The notes under the pieces were generated by a model. That model was not told where the DNA came from and did not search any database. It was given only the letters and a program-made list of their open reading frames with translations. Below, piece after piece: positions 23,778-31,620 of a stretch of 64,000 nt of DNA (position 1 is the stretch's first letter; each line of letters starts with the position of its first letter). The stretch comes from Flavobacteriales bacterium (GTDB lineage Bacteria > Bacteroidota > Bacteroidia > Flavobacteriales_F > PHOS-HE28): positions 372,001 through 436,000 of the forward strand of contig JACJZJ010000002.1 in the NCBI GenBank assembly GCA_020635675.1, written 5' to 3'. A program made the translations under genes and the position numbers.

Positions 23778-25319
23778 TCAAAGCGGGATGTTGCCGTGCT
23801 TTTTGCGAGGCAAACTGGTCGCCTTGTTCCGCAGCATGCGCAGGGCCTCGATCAGTTTGATCCGGGTATCGCCAGGTCGGATCACCTCATCCACGAACCC
23901 GCGTGCCGCGGCCTCGTACGGATGTGCGAACCGCTCCTGGTATTCCAGTTCCTTCTCCTTCCATTTCGCCGCCTTGTCCCCCGCGTCGGCGATCTCACCC
24001 TTGAAAATGATCTCGGCCGCACCCCTGGCCCCCATCACCGCGATCTCCGCAGTGGGCCAGGCGAAGTTCATGTCCGCGCCGATGTGCTTGCTGTTCATCA
24101 CATCGTACGCACCACCATACGCTTTGCGCGTGATCACGGTGATCCGGGGCACGGTCGCTTCGCTGAAGGCATAGAGCAGCTTTGCACCATGGTCGATAAT
24201 GCCCCGCCACTCCTGGTCGGTCCCTGGAAGGAATCCGGGGACATCCACGAAAACGAGCAGGGGGATGTTGAAGGCATCGCAGAAACGCACGAAGCGCGCG
24301 GCCTTCAGGGAAGCATCGATATCGAGCACACCAGCGAGCACAGCGGGTTGATTGGCCACACAACCCACCACATGTCCCTCCACACGCGCAAAACCGATCA
24401 CCATGTTCCGCGCATAGTCGGCATGCACCTCCATGCTGCTGTCCGGATCGATAACGGCGTTCAATACCTCGCGGATGTCATAGGGCTGGTTCGGGTTCTC
24501 CGGTAGGATGGCATCCAATATCGGGCGACGCTCATCTCCCAGTGCACAGGGCACGACCGGCGGTTCCTCCTCGCAGTTGCTCGGCAGGTAGCTCATCAAA
24601 CGCCGCAGTTCGCGAATGGCCTCCAGTTCGTTGGGTGCCGTGAAATGTGCCACCCCGCTCTTGCTCGCATGCGTGGCGGCCCCGCCCAATTCCTCGGCGG
24701 TCACCTCTTCATGGGTCACGGTCCTCACCACGTTCGGACCAGTGACGAACATGTAGCTCGTGCCTTCGGTCATCAGGACGAGGTCGGTGAGGGCCGGACT
24801 GTACACCGCACCACCGGCACAAGGGCCCAGGATCGCGCTGATCTGGGGGATCACACCGCTGGAACGCACGTTCCTGTAGAATATGTCCGCGTATCCGCCC
24901 AGGGAGACCACCCCTTCCTGGATCCGCGCCCCTCCGCTGTCGTTCAGGCCGATCACGGGTGCGCCGTTCTGCATGGCCAGGTCCATGATGCGGCAGATCT
25001 TCTCGGCATGTGCCTCCGCCAAAGAGCCACCAAGGACGGTGAAATCCTGGGAGAAGACATAGACCGGCCGACCTTCGATACGACCATAGCCAGTGATCAC
25101 GCCATCACCAAGAAAGACCTGTTCCCCCAGGCCGAAGCTCGTACTGCGATGGGTGACCAATTGCCCGATCTCCTGGAACGAGCCTTCATCGAGCAAAAGG
25201 TCCAGACGTTCCCGTGCGGTGAGCTTCCCTTTCTTGTGCTGGGATTCGACGCGGATGGCGCCACCTCCTTCGAGGGCCCGGGCCTGCATGGCCTCCAGGC
25301 GATCGACATGTTCCTTCAT
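23778..25319 (-). CDS. Acyl-CoA carboxylase carboxyltransferase subunit (propionyl-CoA carboxylase beta type)
   Basis: Moves CO2 from carboxybiotin to an acyl-CoA, most likely propionyl-CoA, giving methylmalonyl-CoA. 513 aa from the ATG at 25319. Seen: LTARERLDLLLDEGSFQE (about residue 35), the N-terminal oxyanion region DSGGARIQEGV (about 127), GPCAGGAVYSPALTD (about 164), the C-terminal FVDVPGFLPGTDQEW (about 375) and AYGGAYDVM (about 420). The length and these motifs fit the single-chain CT of PCC/MCC rather than split AccA/AccD. The biotin and carboxylase partners are not adjacent; accB/accC lie 33 kb away and could serve, but that is inference. Confidence 0.93.
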   Translation of the reverse strand: MKEHVDRLEAMQARALEGGGAIRVESQHKKGKLTARERLDLLLDEGSFQEIGQLVTHRSTSFGLGEQVFLGDGVITGYGRIEGRPVYVFSQDFTVLGGSLAEAHAEKICRIMDLAMQNGAPVIGLNDSGGARIQEGVVSLGGYADIFYRNVRSSGVIPQISAILGPCAGGAVYSPALTDLVLMTEGTSYMFVTGPNVVRTVTHEEVTAEELGGAATHASKSGVAHFTAPNELEAIRELRRLMSYLPSNCEEEPPVVPCALGDERRPILDAILPENPNQPYDIREVLNAVIDPDSSMEVHADYARNMVIGFARVEGHVVGCVANQPAVLAGVLDIDASLKAARFVRFCDAFNIPLLVFVDVPGFLPGTDQEWRGIIDHGAKLLYAFSEATVPRITVITRKAYGGAYDVMNSKHIGADMNFAWPTAEIAVMGARGAAEIIFKGEIADAGDKAAKWKEKELEYQERFAHPYEAAARGFVDEVIRPGDTRIKLIEALRMLRNKATSLPRKKHGNIPL

Positions 25320-25354
25320 CTCACGGTCCGCGTTGAACGATGCAGCGGTAGGGC

Positions 25355-25362
25355 CAAAGGTA
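25355..25362 (-). promoter_or_regulatory. -7 box of the carboxyltransferase gene
   Basis: TACCTTTG on the minus strand, perfect TAnnTTTG, 35 bases before the ATG at 25319. It is back to back with the kinase promoter. Confidence 0.55.
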
Positions 25363-25401
25363 GCCCCCGCCCCCCGCACGGACCGGAGGGACAGGCATCC
25401 C

Positions 25402-25409
25402 TAATTTCG
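25402..25409 (+). promoter_or_regulatory. -7 box of the histidine kinase gene
   Basis: TAATTTCG, one mismatch to TAnnTTTG, six bases before the ATG at 25416. Confidence 0.45.
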
Positions 25410-25415
25410 TGGACC

Positions 25416-27332
25416 ATGTCATGGCGCTTCGCGGACCTGCCGGTCCGTACCAAGTTCCTGGTCACCCTGGGCATCCCCGTGGCCGGCCTGGTGCTGTTGA
25501 TCGGCAAGCAGGTCGATTCGAGCATCAAGCGGAGGAACGTGCTCCGGTACATCAGCGTGCAGTCGCGCAACATCGACCTGCTGAGCGACCTGCTCCACCA
25601 GCTGCAGCAGGAGAACGGACTCTCGCTGGGCTATCTCACCGGCTCCCCGATCGCACGACCGCGATTGCAATACCAGTATAGCCGGACGAACGATGCCGCC
25701 AAGCGGGTCGATGACCCTGATCTCGACCTGATGAACGTGGTCCAGGGCACTGTGCTCCTGGACGGCATCGAGCTTCTGCGCCAGCGGGTCCAGCAACATC
25801 GGATAGAGCCGGTCCAATGCGAGCACGGCTACCGGCACATGAAGGCAGGGCTGCTCGATGATCTGAGCCGGGTGGCAAAACTGGCGCTGGACCCCGAGAC
25901 CAAGGACCGGCTCTATGGCCACCTCAGCCTATTGAGCGCGAACGAAGCCCTCGCCAACGTGCGGTCCATCCTCGGCCGGGGGTTCAGCAGCGGTGGTCTG
26001 GACGCATCGGACATGGGCGACCTCTACGACCAGATGGCCCGGTACAACACCAGCATGTTCCTGTTCGAGCGCGACGCCCCACCGGAGGTGGTCAGCGAGT
26101 TCCGGTCGATGTTCGAGGGGCCCGACGTGAATTTCCTGCGCACCACGATCGGAACGGTCCATGAGAAACGCTCCATGGCCGGGTTGAACGTTGCGGCCGA
26201 CCAATGGTGGAGCATGGCCGCGCAGGCGTTGGACAAATTGGAACAAGTGGAGCGCACCTCCATCGCGCGCATCGTGGAGGCCACGGCTGCCAATCAGCGT
26301 GACGCCGAAGCCCGCCTTGTGCTCGTGCTGATCGCCTTGTTCGGTGTGATCACCGCGGTCACCATCATGGCGTTCGTGATCATGCGCGGCATCCGTCGGA
26401 CGGTATTGGAGGTCACCGATGCGGCCACGGCACTTGCCGAGGGGGATATACGCGTGCAGGTGCCCGTCACGACCAGCGACGAGTTCGGCGCGATGGCCGT
26501 ATCGTTCAATAGGATGATCGAGAACGTGAACGCGCTCGCACAGAGCGCCGAGGCGATCGGCAAGGGCAACTACGACACCTCGGTGCCCATACGCGGACCC
26601 GGTGATGTGCTCGGCATGGCGCTCACGCGCATGAAGGAGAACCTGAACGCGGCCCGCACCCAGGATGCCGAACAGAAGGCCGCATTGGAGGAGGAAAAGG
26701 AGAAACTGGAGCGGGCCAACGACCGGATCAAGGTGCTGATCAAGGAGATCCACCATCGGGTGAAGAACAACCTGCAGGTCATCGCGAGCCTGCTGCGCCT
26801 GCAGTCCGGAAGCATCGATGATCAAAGGCTGCAGCACGTGTTCGAGCAGTCCCAAAGCCGGGTGACCTCCATGGCGCTCATCCACGAGAAGCTGTATCGT
26901 GGTGACGAATTGGCACACCTCGACCTGGACGTTTACATACGGGAGCTCTTTGCCGAGCTCGTCCAACTGAACAGCGTGCATGACAATATCCGCTGCCGCA
27001 CACAGATAGACCAGGGACTGGAGTTCGACCTGAACACCATGGTGCCGCTGGGCCTTGTGCTGAACGAACTGATCACGAACTCCTTCAAGCACGCCTTCCC
27101 GGGCGCTGACGGCGGTAACATCACCCTGGCCGTGCATCGAGCAGGTCCGACGGAGTTCGACCTGATCTACCGGGATGATGGCGTGGGCATGCCGAACACC
27201 GGCCGCGCGGACGATGGCACCACGCTTGGCATGTCGCTTATCGAAAGCCTCACCGAACAGATGAACGGCAGGTTCACGGTAGAAAGCGGACCGGAAGGGA
27301 CCACCTACCACATCCGCTTCCGAACGGACTGA
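25416..27332 (+). CDS. NIT-HAMP sensor histidine kinase (HisKA_2 type)
   Basis: 638 aa. TM1 is at residues about 12-31 (FLVTLGIPVAGLVLLIG). A periplasmic helical domain of about 250 residues follows, with QQENGLSLGYLTGS early and the spacing of the nitrate/nitrite-sensing NIT family. TM2 is at about 300-322, then HAMP to about 376, a coiled linker (EEEKEKLERANDRIK), the phospho-acceptor box EIHHRVKNNLQV (His near 445-446) and a HATPase_c domain with NELITNSFKHAFPG and YRDDGVGMP. The box is of the HisKA_2/HWE-related class. No response regulator is next to it, so its partner is elsewhere. The ligand is unknown; NIT domains are not all nitrate sensors. Confidence 0.88.
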   Translation: MSWRFADLPVRTKFLVTLGIPVAGLVLLIGKQVDSSIKRRNVLRYISVQSRNIDLLSDLLHQLQQENGLSLGYLTGSPIARPRLQYQYSRTNDAAKRVDDPDLDLMNVVQGTVLLDGIELLRQRVQQHRIEPVQCEHGYRHMKAGLLDDLSRVAKLALDPETKDRLYGHLSLLSANEALANVRSILGRGFSSGGLDASDMGDLYDQMARYNTSMFLFERDAPPEVVSEFRSMFEGPDVNFLRTTIGTVHEKRSMAGLNVAADQWWSMAAQALDKLEQVERTSIARIVEATAANQRDAEARLVLVLIALFGVITAVTIMAFVIMRGIRRTVLEVTDAATALAEGDIRVQVPVTTSDEFGAMAVSFNRMIENVNALAQSAEAIGKGNYDTSVPIRGPGDVLGMALTRMKENLNAARTQDAEQKAALEEEKEKLERANDRIKVLIKEIHHRVKNNLQVIASLLRLQSGSIDDQRLQHVFEQSQSRVTSMALIHEKLYRGDELAHLDLDVYIRELFAELVQLNSVHDNIRCRTQIDQGLEFDLNTMVPLGLVLNELITNSFKHAFPGADGGNITLAVHRAGPTEFDLIYRDDGVGMPNTGRADDGTTLGMSLIESLTEQMNGRFTVESGPEGTTYHIRFRTD

Positions 27333-28085
27333 TCAGTCCTTTTCCAGCTCCTCGGCGACCTCGTCGCTGATGTCCATGTTATGGTACACGGCGTTGACGT
27401 CCTCGTCCTCGTCCAGCATCTCCACGAGGCGCATCACCTTGCGCACAGTGGCCACGTCGACCGGTGCGGTCACGAGCGGAAATCGCTTCAATTCCGCATT
27501 CCGATACTCCACCCCCATCTCATCCAGTTTCTGCTGCATCTGACCGAACGATTGGAACGGCGTGTAGATGTAGATCACATCCTCGTGCCGCACGACATCG
27601 TCCGCGCCACCATCGATCACCTCCATTTCAAAGGCATCCGGATCCATACCCTTCAGGGCCTCATTGCCCACGATGAACTCCGCCTTGCGTTCGAAGATGT
27701 GGGAGAGGGAGCCGCTGGTACCGAGGTTCGATTCGCACTTGCTGAAATAGCTGCGCACATTGCCTACTGTTCGGTTCTGGTTGTTCGTGGCCGCATCGAC
27801 GAAGACCGCCACTCCGCCAGGCGCGTAGCCCTCATACGTCGTCTCGAAATAATCCGCTTCCTCGCCCCCGGCCGCCTTTTTGATCGCCCGCTCGATGTTG
27901 TCCTTCGGCATGTTGGCACCACGGGCGTTCTGGATCGCCATGCGCAGACGCAGGTTCGCCTCCGGATTGGGACCGCCGGCCTTCACGGCCATGGAGATCT
28001 CCTTCCCGATGCGGGTGAACATCTTGCTCAGCTTCGCGTTCCGGGCGAAGATCTTGTGCTTGCGTTTCTCGAAAATGCGTCCCAT
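27333..28085 (-). CDS. YebC/PmpR family protein
   Basis: 250 aa from the ATG at 28085 (MGRIFEKRKHKIFARNAKLS). The family start is recognisable, although the usual G-H-SKW beginning is altered to MGRIFEKRKHK, a form I recall from Bacteroidota. Other blocks: GPNPEANLRLRMAIQNARGANMPKDNIERAI (residues about 42-72) and EGYAPGGVAVFVDAATNNQNRTV (about 90-112). YebC proteins were long annotated as transcription regulators; work on the family also links some members to relief of ribosome stalling. Which applies here cannot be told. It ends directly against the kinase gene, tail to tail. Confidence 0.93.
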   Translation of the reverse strand: MGRIFEKRKHKIFARNAKLSKMFTRIGKEISMAVKAGGPNPEANLRLRMAIQNARGANMPKDNIERAIKKAAGGEEADYFETTYEGYAPGGVAVFVDAATNNQNRTVGNVRSYFSKCESNLGTSGSLSHIFERKAEFIVGNEALKGMDPDAFEMEVIDGGADDVVRHEDVIYIYTPFQSFGQMQQKLDEMGVEYRNAELKRFPLVTAPVDVATVRKVMRLVEMLDEDEDVNAVYHNMDISDEVAEELEKD

Positions 28086-28143
28086 GCTCCGGCTTCGTTC
28101 AGTATTGGTCACGATGGACGATACACCATCGCAATGCGGACCG

Positions 28144-28151
28144 CAAAAATA
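28144..28151 (-). promoter_or_regulatory. -7 box of yebC
   Basis: TATTTTTG on the minus strand, perfect TAnnTTTG, 58 bases before the ATG at 28085. It is also the T-tract of the terminator of the upstream gene. Confidence 0.5.
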
Positions 28152-28185
28152 GGCAGGCCGCCCAAGCCTTCGCCCGGCGGCCTGC
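28145..28185 (-). terminator. Terminator after the barrel gene at 28241-29215
   Basis: A 10-base-pair stem (28153-28162 with 28176-28185), a 13-base loop and a five-T run on the minus strand (28145-28149). Confidence 0.65.
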
Positions 28186-28240
28186 GGATCGGCCTGATGG
28201 TGCTTTCCCTTGTTGCGCTGTCCTTCCGGCCGTTCCCTGT

Positions 28241-29215
28241 TCAGTTGAAGTTCACCAAGGTGATGCCGACCGATACCGGCATCAACTCGGGGCCCTTCCC
28301 GTCCTCGAAGAAGGGTGTGAAGGCGTACTCCGCGAAAAGGTTCACCGAAGCATATCCCAGTTGGACGCGGCCAGCCAATCGATAGGGGAGCATGTGGAAA
28401 TCACCCTTCGACCGCTCCTTGACCAACTCGCCCTCCGACCTGTATTTCACCTTGTGCATCGTGTCGAAGTACCAGGAGCCGATCACCCCGAAGCCCAGAT
28501 GGAAGTTGTGCTTGCGCGTGAACGAACTGTGCGTGAAGTCCCCTGCCGCGATCTGCTCTGCGGTGGGCAGGGCGGCCCGGGCCGTGTTGAACTCGAACAA
28601 CAACGGGAGGCGAAGTCCGATCTGGCGCAGTTTGTTCTTGGTATAGGTCGGCTCGTCCAATGGTGCGGCATACACCGAATCCGCATCGTAGGCCAGCGTG
28701 ACGTTGTTCGCGAGCATGTAGTTCCGGAATTCCACGCCCAGGCCGGTGAATAGGCCCGCATGGTGCGAACCGAACTCGATCTTCTGCTCCATGAAATTGA
28801 TCGCGAAGAACCGGGAACGCCCCGTGCGCAACTCCATGAACTTGGCCTCCTCGGGCAGTTCGAATCCGCCGTTCGGTGCTATGAAATTGTCCAGGCCGAG
28901 TTCCACGCCGGCCCACCAGCAGAACATGTTCCGGCGCTCCCTCCGCAATAACTTCAGTTCGCGGGCGATACTGTCGGAGTCCGCACTGAAGTGCACCTTC
29001 CGGGTGAGGATCGTGTAGATCTTCCTGCGGGTGCGGATCGTGAGCGTGTCCGGCGCGTTCTCGGGGTGCTGCCCCGACTGCACGCGGGCATAAGCACCTT
29101 CCTTGGCGCTAAGTCCCATCACCAGCGCATGTTGTTCCCTGGTCCGGGTGGTGTCTTCCTGGGCCTGTGCCACACCTGTGATCAGCAGAGCGCAGGGGAT
29201 GATCAGGTTCTTCAT
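28241..29215 (-). CDS. Outer-membrane beta-barrel-like protein (PorT-like), secreted
   Basis: 324 aa, signal peptide MKNLIIPCALLITGVAQAQ at the ATG at 29215. The middle has a charged helical stretch (SIARELKLLRRERRN) and then strands typical of small barrels: WWAGVELGLDNFI, GLFTGLGVEFRNYML, LRQIGLRLPLLFEFN, FHLGFGVIGSWYF, and a closing GITLVNFN. The second half looks like the PorT/OmpW-like barrels of Bacteroidota, but I cannot name the family firmly. A TGTAAC-type ECF promoter stands upstream (29241-29266), linking it to the sigma factor at 30994-31479. Confidence 0.72.
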   Translation of the reverse strand: MKNLIIPCALLITGVAQAQEDTTRTREQHALVMGLSAKEGAYARVQSGQHPENAPDTLTIRTRRKIYTILTRKVHFSADSDSIARELKLLRRERRNMFCWWAGVELGLDNFIAPNGGFELPEEAKFMELRTGRSRFFAINFMEQKIEFGSHHAGLFTGLGVEFRNYMLANNVTLAYDADSVYAAPLDEPTYTKNKLRQIGLRLPLLFEFNTARAALPTAEQIAAGDFTHSSFTRKHNFHLGFGVIGSWYFDTMHKVKYRSEGELVKERSKGDFHMLPYRLAGRVQLGYASVNLFAEYAFTPFFEDGKGPELMPVSVGITLVNFN

Positions 29216-29240
29216 GGTTCTTCGGTTCGTTCAGGAGTAG

Positions 29241-29266
29241 GACAGGGAACCCCGCCATTTGTTACA
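29241..29266 (-). promoter_or_regulatory. Candidate ECF promoter of the barrel gene
   Basis: TGTAAC (29261-29266, minus) with TGTC 16 bases further on (29241-29244), 25 bases before the ATG at 29215. A weaker third match to the motif at 29765-29791 and 31507-31533. Confidence 0.4.
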
Positions 29267-29307
29267 ACATCGCGTGGAAGATCCCACCACACCTTGCCCG
29301 AAAGCAC

Positions 29308-29332
29308 GAACGCCCCGAAGGACGGGGCGTTC
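29308..29332 (-). terminator. Probable terminator after the TonB-like gene
   Basis: A 10-base-pair perfect stem (29308-29317 with 29323-29332) and a five-base loop; only a short T stretch follows on the minus strand. Confidence 0.55.
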
Positions 29333-29354
29333 AGTGGGATGCCGAGAGCGGGGG

Positions 29355-29732
29355 TCAGGCGGTCTCCGGACGGAAGACGAAACGCACGTGCGTGGTCTTC
29401 CAGATGCCGTCCGGGTTCTCACCCACATCGACCAGGGCCAGTTTGCGCAACACATATTGCTCCAATTCCTTGTTCTCGCTCTCGCAGGAGAGGACCTCCA
29501 GTCGCCCTTCCCGATTGACCACGAAGCTTACGACCACTTCGCCGGTCATGTCGTTCCCCCGCTCCATTACGGGGAAGATCACGTGTCTGCTCAAGGCGTG
29601 TTCCAATTCGCGCTCGATCGCGGCGTGTGCATTGTTGCTCTTGCGGAAAGGTTCCGCGGCCCGCGTATAGCCCATCGTAAAGACGGTCGCCAATAGCACG
29701 AGCATGGTCCGGATGGTGGTGGCGTTCTTCAT
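29355..29732 (-). CDS. Small secreted TonB C-terminal-like protein
   Basis: 125 aa with a signal sequence (IRTMLVLLATVFTMGYTRA) from the ATG at 29732. The rest resembles a lone TonB C-terminal domain: AIERELEHALSRHVIFP, then MTGEVVVSFVVNREGRLEVLSCES, then a last helix. There is no membrane anchor beyond the signal peptide and no Pro-rich linker, so it is probably not a working energy transducer but a periplasmic relative. Its ECF-type promoter matches that of the sigma gene. Confidence 0.75.
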   Translation of the reverse strand: MKNATTIRTMLVLLATVFTMGYTRAAEPFRKSNNAHAAIERELEHALSRHVIFPVMERGNDMTGEVVVSFVVNREGRLEVLSCESENKELEQYVLRKLALVDVGENPDGIWKTTHVRFVFRPETA

Positions 29733-29764
29733 GGCCTTTGGTGTTGGTGGCTTTTCGATCATGG

Positions 29765-29791
29765 GACGGCACAAGTGGACGGATCGTTACA
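29765..29791 (-). promoter_or_regulatory. Candidate ECF promoter of the TonB-like gene
   Basis: TGTAAC (29786-29791, minus), 17 bases, then CGTC (29765-29768), 32 bases before the ATG at 29732. Same boxes and spacing as the sigma gene promoter; CATGA follows in both. Confidence 0.6.
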
Positions 29792-29810
29792 GCAGATGGC
29801 GAAAAATGGA

Positions 29811-29875
29811 TGAACGGTGGGCGAACGGTGATGAACGGCGACGGACCGTCCGAGATGGAACGGTCCGTCAAAAAA
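29811..29875. repeat. Tandem 10-base repeats followed by a hairpin
   Basis: Three near-copies of a 10-base unit (core GAACGGTG or GAACGGCG) at 29811-29840, directly followed by a 10-base-pair perfect inverted repeat (29840-29849 with 29860-29869) and six A's. It lies upstream of the TonB-like gene promoter. Read on the minus strand the T-run precedes the stem, so it is not a classic terminator. Confidence 0.5.
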
Positions 29876-29890
29876 GCGTCCGATCCGGGT

Positions 29891-30997
29891 TCAGCGACCG
29901 CGACTGGCGGTGACCCCCAGGCCACGACCCAATCGCAGGTCGAAATGGGTGATCCGCTGGCCCGTGCGCTCGACCTGCACTCCGGCCTCGGAACCGCCGA
30001 TGCGTTTCAATCCTTTGTTCACAGCTGCGACCGCGTCATCCTTGCCCAAGGGGGACTCCGGTGCCGCCGTCCGATCCAAAACACGCTCACGCACGGTGCC
30101 CAGCACGAACTCGGCCACCGTAGGTGCGCTTCGTGGTTCGTACGCGAGTTCCGCTCCATCGGGCACGGCTGCGATCGCCTGTTCCGGAACGTCGACCGCA
30201 ACGGGGACCCGTGGGTCCATCGGCGCGGCCGGATGAACAGGGCGTGCCTCCGCCAGCTGAGGCCAGGATTCCCGGGTGGTCCGCGGCGAGGAAGCGGGAT
30301 CCGATGGGGCCGGATGCACGTCCGTTCCTGGTGCACCCCCCGGTCGAACGACCCGAACGATCTTGTCGGTCGAACCACCATCGACGTGATCGATGGTGGC
30401 CTCATAAGATACGTCCGAGGTGCTGTCATGCGCCTTCTGGATGGCGTTGTCGATGTCCGGAGTTGGCAGTTCGGCCACTTGCACCCTCCTGGTCGGCTCG
30501 TCGCCACGCAGGACCGACCAGAGGGCGATGCTGAACAGGGCCGCCACAGCCGCCGCCGCCGCAAAACGCACGAACAAAGGGATGATCCGGGCTTGTCGGC
30601 GCTTGAGGTGGCCGAAGGAGGGCACGACCAGGCCCGCGGCCACGATCCGTGTCAGCATGACCAAGCGGGCATCCCGCTCGTTCCCGGGGTGCGCCAGCAG
30701 GTACCGGTCCAAGGCCCGCTCCTGCTCCATGGTCAGGTCGCCCTCGACGCGGGCGACCAGGAAGTCGTCGAGGTGATATGCATCCGGCGTTCCGATCGGC
30801 GGGAACGCCCGTTTCAAGGCATCCGTTCCCGGGAAGGGGACCGCACCCGCATCGATCCCGGGCAGCACCTCCTGAAGTGCCGGCAGGTCCGGGTTGGCCG
30901 TCAGGAAAGCGTCGAGCGCCCGTTCCTGCTGGGTCGTCAGGCGCCCATCCATCCGGTCGAGCAACCAAGCCTCGTAGGTATGTCGATCAAGCTTCAC
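29891..30997 (-). CDS. Anti-sigma factor-like membrane protein
   Basis: 368 aa. The cytoplasmic part carries a duplicated motif: WLLDRMDGRLTTQQERALDA (residues about 11-30) and FLVARVEGDLTMEQERALDR (about 77-96). One TM helix follows (about 141-160, VRFAAAAAVAALFSIALW), then a periplasmic Pro/Ala/Asp-rich low-order region of about 200 residues. Gene order and the ATGA overlap with the ECF sigma gene make an anti-sigma role likely. No standard zinc-binding HxxxCxxC motif is visible. The signal it senses is unknown. Confidence 0.78.
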   Translation of the reverse strand: MKLDRHTYEAWLLDRMDGRLTTQQERALDAFLTANPDLPALQEVLPGIDAGAVPFPGTDALKRAFPPIGTPDAYHLDDFLVARVEGDLTMEQERALDRYLLAHPGNERDARLVMLTRIVAAGLVVPSFGHLKRRQARIIPLFVRFAAAAAVAALFSIALWSVLRGDEPTRRVQVAELPTPDIDNAIQKAHDSTSDVSYEATIDHVDGGSTDKIVRVVRPGGAPGTDVHPAPSDPASSPRTTRESWPQLAEARPVHPAAPMDPRVPVAVDVPEQAIAAVPDGAELAYEPRSAPTVAEFVLGTVRERVLDRTAAPESPLGKDDAVAAVNKGLKRIGGSEAGVQVERTGQRITHFDLRLGRGLGVTASRGR

Positions 30998-31479
30998 AGG
31001 ACGAGCTCCATTTTGCCGATATAATCCTTCAATGCCGTGCGTCCACGGTAGATGTACACCTTCACCTGGGTCAGGTTCAGTCCGGTGAGTTCGGCGACCT
31101 CCTCATAGGAGTAGCCTTCCAGATCGCGAAGAAGCACTACGCTCCGTTGCACCTCGGGCAATCGCGCCAGACCTTCTTCCAACACTTTCTGGAGGTCCGG
31201 CGGGGATTGTGCGGTCCACCGCAATGGCTCGTGATGGTCCTCCAGCGTGGTGCTGCGGGCGCTCTTGCGCACATCGTCCACGATCAGGTGGTGGGCGGTA
31301 GTGAACAGATAGCTCTTCACCTTGGCCGCATCCACATCCTCCACCTTCACCCAAAGTCGGGCGAAACTCTCCTGAACGATGTCCTTCGCACCGTCCCGGT
31401 CGCGCAGATGCTTCCATGCGAAGCGATAGATGCCGTCGGCATGGGTGTCCACAGCAGCGTTGTATTCGGCCAGGGTCAC
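30994..31479 (-). CDS. ECF-type RNA polymerase sigma factor
   Basis: 161 aa with regions 2 and 4 only. Region 2: YRFAWKHLRDRDGAKDIVQESFARLW (residues about 18-43, with the DIVQE core-binding motif). Region 4: LPEVQRSVVLLRDLEGYSYEEVAELTGLNLTQVKVYIYRGR (about 108-148), the -35 recognition helix-turn-helix. The start is the ATG at 31479. It is first in an operon with the anti-sigma gene. The TGTAAC-N17-CGTC sequence 27 bases upstream suggests it drives its own transcription. Confidence 0.93.
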   Translation of the reverse strand: MTLAEYNAAVDTHADGIYRFAWKHLRDRDGAKDIVQESFARLWVKVEDVDAAKVKSYLFTTAHHLIVDDVRKSARSTTLEDHHEPLRWTAQSPPDLQKVLEEGLARLPEVQRSVVLLRDLEGYSYEEVAELTGLNLTQVKVYIYRGRTALKDYIGKMELVL

Positions 31480-31506
31480 GTGCGCAACAAGGGGTTACGG
31501 TCATGC

Positions 31507-31533
31507 GACGGTGGCCCCCCGGGGAAAGTTACA
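31507..31533 (-). promoter_or_regulatory. Candidate autoregulatory ECF promoter of the sigma operon
   Basis: TGTAAC (31528-31533, minus), a 17-base spacer, then CGTC (31507-31510), 27 bases before the ATG at 31479. The AAC core of the -35 and the CGTC -10 are typical of ECF promoters. Confidence 0.6.
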
Positions 31534-31620
31534 GGGGGCCCGAATTCTTTCCATGGGCGTGCTGACGTTGGCACTCCCCCGGAGTCGTCGGTCCTCACGG
31601 GCATGTATCAATGGGGGTGG

